From the NCBI GenBank assembly GCA_017405845.1, contig JAFQZQ010000044.1, positions 1 to 41,002 of the forward strand: a stretch of 41,002 nucleotides of DNA. Direction: 5' to 3'. This DNA is from Mogibacterium sp. GTDB taxonomy: Bacteria; Bacillota; Clostridia; Peptostreptococcales; Anaerovoracaceae. Below are positions 1 through 6,551 of this stretch, in pieces; position 1 is the stretch's first letter; each line of letters begins with the position of its first letter. Position numbers and translations under genes: made by a program. The notes under the pieces were generated by a model. The model was not told where the DNA came from, did no database searches, and saw only the letters and a list, made by a program, of their open reading frames with translations.

Positions 1-350
1 ATAAAGAACTTATGATATAATAATTAACAGCCTGCAACAATTGACATAAGGACAGAAGAGAATGAAAAAACGATGACATAATTCTTGAATGACTGATACG
101 GCATATACAGGCCGATGTGCAAGCAAATTTAAAGACTCTTTTATAGTTTTTGGATTTGCCTGTACATCGGTTTTTTCGTGTGTTGCTTTTCTTGAAAACA
201 CTCACGGAGACCGCGCACCTTGACAACTTAATACGGGAAAATCAATCGGCTGTATGTGTATGCAATAGTACCGGAAGAGCGAGTCTTGTATGTGCAGGAC
301 GGTATCACATTAAACCAATATTCATTAAGGAAAAAGGAGATATTTACATC
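1..350. other. Non-coding lead-in region
   Basis: No convincing gene. A short open frame on the minus strand and the upstream extension of the small gene at 351 lack ribosome binding sites. The stretch contains a long-armed hairpin followed by six T (see terminator at 112-176), which probably ends a transcript entering from the left, and then the leader of the gene starting at 351. I see no clear promoter pair. Confidence 0.5.
112..176 (+). terminator. Long-loop rho-independent terminator or inverted repeat
   Basis: A 16-nt left arm (112-127) pairs with a right arm (155-170) with one G-U wobble and one A-C mismatch. The loop is 27 nt. Six T follow at 171-176. The loop is longer than usual, so it could also be a binding site or recombination structure. 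Confidence 0.5.
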
Positions 351-683
351 ATGAAGAACTCAAATAACGCAAAAGGAATTAATAAGCATAGAAGTAGCAT
401 AGTGTGTGATCTCCGTGTTGGAGAACACCTCAGACAAATACGCGGGATGGATTATTTTAAAACTGCTCTTGATTATATGGTGGCAGGAGAGTATCCGTAC
501 CATTACTTGATAGGCATCAGGTATAGGACAGGATTGTTTCCTGACTACAGAAACTACATCTACACCTCGGTATCGAAAGCATCCATATACTGCGGGGCCA
601 TTGTGCTAATAAAAGCAGATAGAAGAAAAGTGGATGCTATTGATGAGAACAACTCGCGCGGGAGCAGAAGAGAAGATCAATAA
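351..683 (+). CDS. Small hypothetical protein, 110 aa
   Basis: I do not recognise the family. The frame is open from further upstream, but the start at 351 is chosen because AAAGGAGA (333-340) lies 10 nt before this ATG and the earlier starts have no such site. The protein is basic and polar at both ends, with a hydrophobic-aromatic middle (DYFKTALDYM, YHYLIGIRY). It has no signal peptide and no clear membrane segment. It is the first gene of the element in this window and lies 240 bp upstream of the dnaA paralogue on the same strand; a hairpin in the gap suggests the two are regulated separately. It could be a small element-encoded regulator, but nothing in the sequence proves it. Confidence 0.5.
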   Translation: MKNSNNAKGINKHRSSIVCDLRVGEHLRQIRGMDYFKTALDYMVAGEYPYHYLIGIRYRTGLFPDYRNYIYTSVSKASIYCGAIVLIKADRRKVDAIDENNSRGSRREDQ

Positions 684-841
684 CAGCATCAGGAAGCCGA
701 TTGATGACTTCAAATTGTCGTGGCTGCAATACAATAGCTAAGCATATCCAGTGACCTGCACGGTCGAAAAAGAACAGACGATTTATTGTGAAGATTGCAA
801 TAGGAATGACCGTATTTTTTAAATACATTGTATCCATGCAC

Positions 842-881
842 GGCGGTGGTAAGTATGTAATATAATGATACTCCCGCCGCC
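842..881 (+). promoter_or_regulatory. Inverted repeat around a TATAAT box upstream of the dnaA paralogue
   Basis: A TATAAT hexamer sits at 861-866 in the loop of an inverted repeat: GGCGG..GG..GTAT (842-856) faces ATAC..CC.GCCGCC (868-881). No good -35 hexamer is found at the expected spacing. A perfect small palindrome GTATTT-TTT-AAATAC (812-826) lies just upstream. The layout suggests a promoter controlled by a dimeric repressor or by the initiator itself, about 40 bp before the start codon. That regulatory role is inference. Confidence 0.4.
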
Positions 882-921
882 TTAGTCAGGGGAGAACTGC
901 AACGGAGATAGTGGCACTGTT

Positions 922-2271
922 ATGAGTTACGAATTCTGGGAAGAAACTCTGGAATATATGAGAAGCAGCCTAATGGAGGTTAGTTTTTCGACATTTGTCA
1001 AACCTCTTTACGTGCACCATGTTGATGAGGATGCAGGTGTTGTTTTTCTTGCGTGGCCGGGTAATGATCAGCTCATTCATCATGTGAAGAACCGTTACCT
1101 CGACAAAATTGAATCAGCTATCAATGATAACAGAAAAAGCAAGTACCGCGTCACAATAAAAGCAGAGAAAGAATTAAACAGAGCGGATCCTGTCGAGACC
1201 AGAGAGAATGCTAACGATATCAATAAGCTCAAACTTGAAAAGCTTTTTAATCCGCGGTTCTCGTTTGAGAACTTTGTGATCGGGAAATCAAACCAGTTTG
1301 CTCATGCTGTTTCCCTTGCAGTTGCGGAGACTCCGGGAGAGATATACAACCCGCTATTCATATATGGAGACTCAGGCCTGGGGAAGACGCATCTTATGCA
1401 GGCAATAGGTTTACATATTATAAGGAATAATCCGTCTGCAAAGGTTCTTTATACATCATCTGAGATGTTTACAAATGAGCTTATAACATCTCTCAATAAG
1501 AAAAACCCAAGGCTTTTCAGAAACAAGTACAGGAAACTGGATGTACTCCTCATAGACGATATACAGTTTCTTGAAGGAAAGACTGCAACACAGGAGGAAT
1601 TCTTTCATACATTTGATGAACTGTACCAGAACAATAAGCAGATAGTAATTACCAGTGATCGTCCGCCGTCAGAACTCCGGGGACTTGATGAGAGGCTGGT
1701 AACACGCTTTGGATGGAATATGGTAGCCGATATACAGCATCCGGATTATGAGACAAGAGTAGCAATTCTTGAGCATTTCGCAAGCAAAACGGGTCTGGAA
1801 ATAACACAGGATGTATATGATGTGCTGTGCCTGATTGCAGAGAAACTATCTGACAACATTCGTGAGCTTCAGGGGGCGTTCAACAGAGTGGTTGCTTTTT
1901 CAAAAATGATGGATACCGAAATCAATGTCGATACTGCGAAAGATATACTGAAGGATATTTTCGGAAAAGACAGTCAGGCAGTGATGCCGGAAAGGATCCG
2001 GAATGAAGTTGCCAGGTATTACAGTGTGAAAAAATCAGATATGGATTCCGGTAAGCGCAATGCGGACATTGCTATGCCAAGAATGGTTGCCATGTACCTG
2101 ATCAGAGAGAATACAGATATTTCATTTTCAAACATAGGGAAACTGTTCGGCGGCAGACACTATGCGACTGTGATGCATGCTGTAGAAAAGATAGAGAAAG
2201 CTGCTAAACAGGACATGAAATTACAGCAGGATATCAAATCTATCATGGAAAAAGTCAAACGAAATATCTAA
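922..2271 (+). CDS. dnaA: DnaA paralogue with a diverged DNA-recognition motif, 449 aa
   Basis: This is a full-length replication initiator ATPase. Residues 1-80 form domain I, followed by a short linker. The AAA+ domain starts near residue 110, with Walker A GDSGLGKT (149-156, K155), Walker B LLIDDIQ (D212, D213) and the box VII arginine in ERLVTRF. Domain IV (about 345-449) is a complete helix-turn-helix. The near-universal recognition motif GGRDHTT reads GGRHYAT here (410-416), so the three residues equivalent to E. coli D433, H434 and T435, which contact bases in the DnaA box, are all changed. No dnaN or recF follows, and the neighbours are mobile-element genes, so this is not the chromosomal oriC copy. 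The start is supported by alignment to domain I and by a GGAG 13 nt upstream. Likely role (inferred): initiation of element replication or transcription control at a private site. Confidence 0.9.
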   Translation: MSYEFWEETLEYMRSSLMEVSFSTFVKPLYVHHVDEDAGVVFLAWPGNDQLIHHVKNRYLDKIESAINDNRKSKYRVTIKAEKELNRADPVETRENANDINKLKLEKLFNPRFSFENFVIGKSNQFAHAVSLAVAETPGEIYNPLFIYGDSGLGKTHLMQAIGLHIIRNNPSAKVLYTSSEMFTNELITSLNKKNPRLFRNKYRKLDVLLIDDIQFLEGKTATQEEFFHTFDELYQNNKQIVITSDRPPSELRGLDERLVTRFGWNMVADIQHPDYETRVAILEHFASKTGLEITQDVYDVLCLIAEKLSDNIRELQGAFNRVVAFSKMMDTEINVDTAKDILKDIFGKDSQAVMPERIRNEVARYYSVKKSDMDSGKRNADIAMPRMVAMYLIRENTDISFSNIGKLFGGRHYATVMHAVEKIEKAAKQDMKLQQDIKSIMEKVKRNI

Positions 2272-2330
2272 CAGGCGTGACAGATATATAGTCATGATCT
2301 CCCATCATAGCTTGGAAAAATGTTTGTCGT

Positions 2331-2350
2331 TGCCCGCGTTGCTGCGGGCA
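2331..2350 (+). terminator. Short hairpin after the dnaA paralogue
   Basis: A perfect 7-bp stem TGCCCGC/GCGGGCA with a 6-nt loop lies 60 nt after the dnaA stop codon. It is not followed by a clear T run, so termination is uncertain. Confidence 0.3.
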
Positions 2351-2451
2351 TGTTAATCTCTTGACGTAAGACAACGCCTTGAGAATTGAAATAGCACATG
2401 TGTAAAGAAATAATCATCGACAACAGAACAAGGCAGCGCGGGCGTATACCA

Positions 2452-2856
2452 ATGCCGGATTATCCGGAGAGTGAATGGTGTGACTTCAGACGGGATTACG
2501 AGTCTGGAATGACACTTAAAAAAATTGCCGAAAAGTATTTCTGCGACTCCAGAACTGTTAAAAGTGCCATTTTGCATAACCGATCAAGCTCGGAACTTGG
2601 CAAACAGATGGTGCCGACTAAGCTGGAACCGTTCATAGACAGGCTGGAATATCTGTATGAGAATTATATCGATAATGACGAGCCTTTCGGCATTTGTGAG
2701 ATCAGCCGCCTGATAACGGATCAACTTGTCAGTGAAGGCTACACCGGCGGGGAACGCACAGTCCGCAATTATCTTAGAGCAAGATACCAACATGTTACAG
2801 ACCCGGATAAACCGGAGAAGGGAAACGGCAATGATCAAAATAAAGACAACACCTAA
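2452..2856 (+). CDS. IS21 IstA-like helix-turn-helix protein without transposase domain, 134 aa
   Basis: The N-terminal half has a resolvase-type helix-turn-helix (GMTLKKIAEKYFCDSRTVKSA). A segment resembling the linker of IS21-family IstA follows (KLEPFIDRLEYLYENY), then a second HTH-like unit (ICEISRLI..GYTGGERTVRNYLR). This is the DNA-binding N terminus of IstA-type transposases, but the protein ends where the DDE catalytic core would begin, so it cannot transpose DNA. The frame is open back to an ATG at 2398; 2452 is preferred because the domain begins here, although neither start has a strong ribosome binding site. It overlaps the next gene by 26 bp, so the two are probably co-translated. 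Likely a domesticated DNA-binding regulator or replication accessory factor. Confidence 0.55.
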   Translation: MPDYPESEWCDFRRDYESGMTLKKIAEKYFCDSRTVKSAILHNRSSSELGKQMVPTKLEPFIDRLEYLYENYIDNDEPFGICEISRLITDQLVSEGYTGGERTVRNYLRARYQHVTDPDKPEKGNGNDQNKDNT

Positions 2857-3790
2857 CCTATACGGAGTCACTCTTATGGGAGACTACGAGGATCTGGACA
2901 AACTCTATGACAGCCTGAGCGACTATTTAGCATTCTATAAGGATAATGCAGAGTATTACCCGTATCATGAGTATGAGTACCTGCTCTCATTGAACTACGA
3001 TATCCGCCACTGCTATATGGGCGACAGGGGATATGAGACTGTTGAGAATAGAGCAGACAGATACGGCGAATGGGCGAGTGCCGCCAGAGACTATGGTTTC
3101 ACTGATAAAGCAGCGAAAGAACTGAAGAAATTATACAACAATCATAAGCATGGCAATCTGTACTATTCAGTAGAGATTCTGTATCCTCTCATTTTCCACT
3201 ATCTGGTTGCCTTTGAGGAGATCCTGTTAGAGGAACCTGAAGAGTCGTGGCTTGAGACCGAAGCTGAATTCGGCTGGAAGTGGGGTGAGCGTTATTCTTT
3301 GATAGATGCAAAACGAGACAGAGCGGCAATCATTAATCTGGTCGGACTCTTCTGGGATAATGTGCAGGAGCTATTCGGAAAGGAAAAAGCAAAAAACATT
3401 TACGACTATTTCAACGAGGTAGAATACACGCTTCCGACTTCGATGTACTGCGATGCTCTGATACATTGTCAGCTTGTCAATTTTGAGGATATGAGCAAAG
3501 AGGAAAAGCTTGAGTTCCTGCTTGCTTCAATATACGAAATAATTGATACAGATAATCTCACGACATATCCTGAAGAATATGAGCCAAGCACATCGGAGTA
3601 TAAAGATGCTGTAGCGTCACTCAATAAGTACAATATCCCGAGATTTCCTGTCAGGGAGGATTTCTATGATGAACTTGATAAGGTCTATGATCCGAAGAAA
3701 CCTTTTTATCATGAAGACTTCGATAAACTGCTGAATGACACCTACGGAGAGAACCCTGATCCTTTCGAAACAGGGGAGTTCAACTGGTAG
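2831..3790 (+). CDS. DUF6904-like protein of unknown function, 319 aa
   Basis: The start at 2831 is chosen over an upstream in-frame start because GGAGAAGGG lies directly before it. The N-terminal half has the pattern TPNLYGVTLMGDYEDLDKLYDSL, YHEYEYLLSLNYDIRHCYMGDR and GNLYYSVEILYPL, which resembles a conserved Clostridia family that I recall as DUF6904; that name is from memory and not certain. It is very acidic and rich in Tyr and Glu, with no membrane segment and no recognised catalytic motif. It overlaps the IstA-like gene and is closed by a strong terminator. Function unknown; the coupling suggests it works with the DNA-binding protein upstream. Confidence 0.6.
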   Translation: MIKIKTTPNLYGVTLMGDYEDLDKLYDSLSDYLAFYKDNAEYYPYHEYEYLLSLNYDIRHCYMGDRGYETVENRADRYGEWASAARDYGFTDKAAKELKKLYNNHKHGNLYYSVEILYPLIFHYLVAFEEILLEEPEESWLETEAEFGWKWGERYSLIDAKRDRAAIINLVGLFWDNVQELFGKEKAKNIYDYFNEVEYTLPTSMYCDALIHCQLVNFEDMSKEEKLEFLLASIYEIIDTDNLTTYPEEYEPSTSEYKDAVASLNKYNIPRFPVREDFYDELDKVYDPKKPFYHEDFDKLLNDTYGENPDPFETGEFNW

Positions 3791-3860
3791 CTCAAAAAAA
3801 CATAAATTTTTACGAAAAACAACAGGCGCAGAAATCGTGGAATAATAAGCATCTGTGAGC

Positions 3861-3888
3861 AAGGCGGTCATTATTGACCGCCTTTTCG
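3861..3888 (+). terminator. Rho-independent terminator
   Basis: A perfect 10-bp stem AAGGCGGTCA/TGACCGCCTT (3861-3870 and 3875-3884) with a TTAT loop ends the dnaA-side gene group, about 70 nt after the stop codon of the upstream gene. The T run is short. Confidence 0.7.
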
Positions 3889-3917
3889 GTCGTGCAAAAA
3901 AACATGCCGAAATACTA

Positions 3918-3946
3918 TTGAACATATGTTCTGTAATTATTATAAT
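3918..3946 (+). promoter_or_regulatory. LexA-box promoter (SOS-controlled)
   Basis: TTGAAC (3918-3923), a 17-bp spacer and TATAAT (3941-3946) form a near-ideal sigma-A promoter. A perfect GAAC-ATAT-GTTC palindrome (3920-3931) overlaps the -35 element and matches the Gram-positive LexA/DinR operator. LexA bound here would block RNA polymerase, and DNA damage would release it. The promoter points at the operon 4200-5611. Confidence 0.8.
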
Positions 3947-4025
3947 GTCTACATCGATCGATAACCGGCGTCTGGTACCAACGCTGACATCATTACAACA
4001 GAATAATCATTAAACACACTGCATG

Positions 4026-4079
4026 GTGCAGCCTGACTTGGCTGCATTCGATGATCCGTCTCTTTATATAAAGAGGATC
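4026..4079 (+). promoter_or_regulatory. Leader hairpins of the SOS operon
   Basis: The leader between the LexA promoter and the first gene holds two strong inverted repeats. One is TGCAGCC-TGACTT-GGCTGCA (4026-4045). The other is a perfect 16-bp palindrome CTCTTTATATAAAGAG (4060-4075), flanked by GATCC and GATC. They may be RNA structures or a second operator. No T run follows, so they are not plain terminators. Confidence 0.4.
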
Positions 4080-4199
4080 AACTCACAGATCATGCTGCTG
4101 GGATACCACAGAACCTTTTCCCTTGCTCTATGCTTCCTGGCTCATGAACGTAAGAGTACTGTTCTTCGGGAACGGATCACAAGGGAAAGGAGAAAGGAA

Positions 4200-4778
4200 A
4201 TGTCAGGTACTAAAGAAACTATAACAATGATGTATGACGCTACAGATATCAACGAGAATCTTGTCTATGAGAGGTCAAGGATGCTGCTTAAGTCATACAG
4301 ATTCATATGCTGGAAGACCTCCGGCAGAGCTGATGAGCTTCGGGATGCGCTTGTCAGTGATTATGACTACTGCAGTACAGACCTTAATTCGGCATTGGTA
4401 TACCTTGAGAACTTTGCACCGGACAGGGAAAAGGACCAGTTCGCGCGAAGGATCAGGAATCTGTTCGAGGTCAAATGGGTGGTCGAGATCGTTGATTCTG
4501 CAATGATGAAGGTAAGAGAGTATCCGGATCACGGAGAGCTGTATGCTGATATACTATCGGTCTACTATCTGAGCAGATTCAAATTCAATGTTGATCAGGA
4601 TGTAGAAACAGAGTTCGGCTTTGACAGGAGCACTTTCTTCAGAAAGAAGAAAGAGGCTATCAAAGTTTTCGGTCTCGCACTGTGGGGAGACTCTATAGAT
4701 GAGTTCCGCAGGATCATGATGCTGCCGCCGTCCGGTGCTCAGGGAGTGCAGCAGACCATATACGATTACTACTATTAA
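4200..4778 (+). CDS. ArpU/RinA-like (sigma region 4-like) regulator, 192 aa
   Basis: First gene behind the LexA promoter. AAAGGAG (4186-4192) lies 7 nt before this ATG, which decides the start over an upstream in-frame ATG at 4023. The C-terminal part (about 140-175) reads ILSVYYLSRFKFN...GFDRSTFFRKKKEAIKVFGLALWG, a helix-turn-helix like those of phage late regulators of the ArpU/RinA type and of sigma-70 region 4. The N-terminal part is helical and not recognised. Likely role (inferred): an SOS-induced transcription activator switching on element genes. It is followed after 20 bp by a tandem pair of paralogous genes. Confidence 0.6.
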   Translation: MSGTKETITMMYDATDINENLVYERSRMLLKSYRFICWKTSGRADELRDALVSDYDYCSTDLNSALVYLENFAPDREKDQFARRIRNLFEVKWVVEIVDSAMMKVREYPDHGELYADILSVYYLSRFKFNVDQDVETEFGFDRSTFFRKKKEAIKVFGLALWGDSIDEFRRIMMLPPSGAQGVQQTIYDYYY

Positions 4779-4798
4779 TATATAAAGGAGATCAGAGA

Positions 4799-5191
4799 AT
4801 GGGCATCAAAGTAATGGATATATTTCCGGACGCATTACTGCCTGTCTTCACAGACACTATGATGTATGACAGTCACGATATGTATCTCAGCAAAATACAG
4901 TGCGATACGTGTTTTGTATTTGACTGGTCGACGGGTATCAGAGAGATTATATGTGGCATATACCTCGGAGCAGATAATGTCTGCACCCTTGTTCACAACA
5001 CTAAGGCCGAACCGGGACTGCAGTTCAGGAAGAAAACAGGTGAAATCATAGGAGTGGCTCCGCTCAGGAAAGATTATACCGGTATCAGAGAAGACATCGA
5101 ATATAGTTTCCTTGAGATAGGGGAGCCTATGGAGTTCCCAGATCATAGTTACGCCGGAACCATGCAGAGAATAAGTCTTAAATGTGACTGA
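4799..5191 (+). CDS. Hypothetical protein, 130 aa, tandem paralogue A
   Basis: AAAGGAG (4784-4790) precedes the ATG by 8 nt. I do not recognise the family. It is a paralogue of the next gene: both begin MGIK, share FxWS/LDWT-G/D-IxEaIC, KA(E/N)PGLxFkK, G(E/D)(I/V)IG(V/F)APLR and TGIR(E/D)DI, and end AGTMQR(I/L)SL(K/M)CD. Acidic, soluble, alternating hydrophobic pattern consistent with a small beta-rich domain; no signal peptide. The 3' end TGTGACTGA is close to the repeat unit that forms the downstream array. Expressed from the LexA promoter, so likely part of an SOS response of the element. Confidence 0.6.
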   Translation: MGIKVMDIFPDALLPVFTDTMMYDSHDMYLSKIQCDTCFVFDWSTGIREIICGIYLGADNVCTLVHNTKAEPGLQFRKKTGEIIGVAPLRKDYTGIREDIEYSFLEIGEPMEFPDHSYAGTMQRISLKCD

Positions 5192-5227
5192 TAAGATTTC
5201 TACTATTTGTATATAAGGAGAACGACA

Positions 5228-5611
5228 ATGGGAATCAAGATGAAAGAAATACTCCCCGAGGGAGCAGTGCCTGTTATGAGAGATATGATGAGGTACAGTG
5301 ATCATGAGCTTCTTTTGAGCACTATCATCGATAATGGCTGTGTTCTGCTCGACTGGACTAAGGACATACAGGAAGCGATCTGCGAGATAGAGCTTAAAGA
5401 TGAATGCACATGCATACTCACCGGAATGAAAGCAAATCCGGGCCTTACGTTCAAGAAAGAAAGCGGTGACGTGATTGGCTTTGCTCCGCTCAGAGATGAT
5501 CTCACTGGAATCAGGGATGATATTGATTATCCATTCCTGAATGTGGAATCAGGTATTGAGATCAGGGGAAGTGCCGGTACGATGCAGAGACTCAGTCTCA
5601 TGTGCGACTGA
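5228..5611 (+). CDS. Hypothetical protein, 127 aa, tandem paralogue B
   Basis: The start at 5228 is preferred over an in-frame ATG at 5207 because AAGGAG (5215-5220) sits 7 nt upstream and because it aligns with the MGIK start of the paralogue. Same family as the preceding gene, diverged to perhaps half identical residues by eye, and unknown to me. The last codons (TGC GAC TGA) are the first unit of the 11-bp repeat array, so the array begins inside the gene. A strong terminator follows 140 bp later. The duplication suggests two subunits or two specificities of one small protein. Confidence 0.6.
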   Translation: MGIKMKEILPEGAVPVMRDMMRYSDHELLLSTIIDNGCVLLDWTKDIQEAICEIELKDECTCILTGMKANPGLTFKKESGDVIGFAPLRDDLTGIRDDIDYPFLNVESGIEIRGSAGTMQRLSLMCD

Positions 5612-5690
5612 AATGCGACTCTTTTGCGACTAAACTGCCACTTAATTACGACTGAATTGCGACCGCTTTGCCACTGACATGCGATTCAGC
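5603..5690. repeat. Eight tandem 11-bp repeats, TGCGACT plus 4 variable bases
   Basis: Units start at 5603, 5614, 5625, 5636, 5647, 5658, 5669 and 5680. The cores read TGCGACT (three times), TGCCACT, TACGACT, TGCGACC, TGCCACT and TGCGATT. The 4-nt spacers differ (gaaa, cttt, aaac, taat, gaat, gctt, gaca, cagc), so the constraint is on the 7-bp core and on the strict 11-bp period, which puts every core on the same face of the helix. Eleven is not a multiple of three and the array lies after a stop codon, so it is not coding. Candidate iterons for the diverged DnaA or another element protein. An inverted TGCCACT copy lies at 910-916 just before the dnaA start. Confidence 0.85.
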
Positions 5691-5751
5691 ACCATGTATA
5701 CTGTGTATGCTGGGAGACCAGCAGCGCAAAACTAAATAAGAAGGGCAGCGA

Positions 5752-5788
5752 GCCCCGTACTCACGAAAGTGGGTGCGGGGCATTTTTT
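5752..5788 (+). terminator. Strong rho-independent terminator of the SOS operon
   Basis: A 13-bp stem GCCCCGTACTCAC (5752-5764) and GTGGGTGCGGGGC (5769-5781), with two G-U pairs and a GAAA tetraloop, is followed by ATTTTTTAT. The repeat array is therefore inside the transcript, directly before its end. Confidence 0.85.
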
Positions 5789-5804
5789 ATGCCCTGATAC
5801 AGCT

Positions 5805-5847
5805 GCATGTCTGCCAGACACTACCGAAACGAGCCTGGCAGACATGC
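5805..5847. repeat. Perfect 13-bp inverted repeat
   Basis: GCATGTCTGCCAG (5805-5817) and CTGGCAGACATGC (5835-5847) are perfect complements around a 17-nt loop. There is no T run. It lies between a terminator and the next gene, next to the 11-bp array. It could be an operator, a recombination or nicking structure, or a single-strand origin hairpin. Confidence 0.6.
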
Positions 5848-5884
5848 GTATACAGTCACTCCTTCTGCTTAAATGCAGACCACC

Positions 5885-5940
5885 GTAAGCCGCGTATTTT
5901 TCGCAAGTTACATCACTTTTCGAAGAATACGGAGGCTTAC
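5885..5940 (+). promoter_or_regulatory. Hairpin that hides the ribosome binding site of the 5943 gene
   Basis: The left arm GTAAGCC.GCGTATTTTTCG (5885-5903) pairs with the right arm CGAAGAATACGGAGGCTTAC (5921-5940) with one small bulge. The right arm contains the GGAGG (5931-5935) that serves the ATG at 5943. Closed, the structure would block translation. This suggests control by transcript folding, read-through or a bound factor. Confidence 0.55.
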
Positions 5941-5942
5941 AA

Positions 5943-6551
5943 ATGAAAACAAATACAGGCGAGATAAAGATCGTCAAAAACGATGCGTCACTTTACGTTA
6001 ACGGAAGAATGCAGTACCAGGCAGTCAATCTGGTTGCTGAATATGGATCAAAGCTTAATGGATGCAAGTATGCCATAGCATCAAAGCACAGTCAGGAAAA
6101 AATGGAGAAGCGCTTCAGCAAAAGCCTGGATGAGTTCAGACCATATATTTTCCTGACCGGGAAAGAATACGCTGCGATCCTTGAATCACAGAACAATGAC
6201 AGCAAGTTCCGCATGAGGGGAACCAATTGTCATGACCCTTATGGGTATACAGGCGAACTCACTGAGATTCTGCATGAATGTGAAAAAGTCAATGCAGATC
6301 CTGAACCGAATGCTCTTGATGCAATAGTGAATGCGATTGAAGAAAAAGAGTATGCAGAAAAATGTCAGATGATGAAGCAGGCGTTGGCATCACTGCCGGA
6401 AGTACAGAGAAGAAGAGCGATCATGTTCTATGCGGAAGGCAAATCTTACAGAGAAATAGCTGAACTGGAAAATACCTATCACAGCTCTGTGAAAAAATCT
6501 GTTGCTGCAGCGAGAAAAGCAATTGAAAAATATTTCAAAAAAATTTCGTAA
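5943..6551 (+). CDS. Sigma-70 region 4-like HTH regulator, 202 aa
   Basis: The C-terminal 60 residues (ALASLPEVQRRRAIMFYAEGKSYREIAELENTYHSSVKKSVAAARKAIEKYF) carry the pattern of a sigma factor region 4: a helix with LPxxQRR, then a helix-turn-helix with SYREIAE and a recognition helix. No region 2 is present, so it is a phage-type regulator rather than a complete sigma factor. The N-terminal 110 residues are unrecognised (DUF-like, mixed alpha/beta). GGAGG lies 7 nt before the ATG and is buried in a hairpin. Second of three proteins of this kind in the element, suggesting a regulatory cascade. Confidence 0.65.
   Translation: MKTNTGEIKIVKNDASLYVNGRMQYQAVNLVAEYGSKLNGCKYAIASKHSQEKMEKRFSKSLDEFRPYIFLTGKEYAAILESQNNDSKFRMRGTNCHDPYGYTGELTEILHECEKVNADPEPNALDAIVNAIEEKEYAEKCQMMKQALASLPEVQRRRAIMFYAEGKSYREIAELENTYHSSVKKSVAAARKAIEKYFKKIS

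Noticed and set aside
150..350. Upstream extension of the small gene at 351
   Set aside because: The longer frame runs through a terminator hairpin and has no ribosome site; AAAGGAGA lies before 351.
922..2271. Chromosomal dnaA and oriC
   Set aside because: No dnaN, recF or gyr gene follows, no canonical DnaA-box cluster was seen, and the recognition motif is changed. The neighbours are mobile-element genes.
4023..4199. Earlier in-frame start for the SOS-operon regulator
   Set aside because: No ribosome site at 4023, and the stretch contains two strong hairpins typical of a leader. AAAGGAG lies before 4200.
5603..5690. CRISPR array or coding repeat
   Set aside because: The unit is only 11 bp with 4-bp spacers and lies after a stop codon; the period is not a multiple of three.
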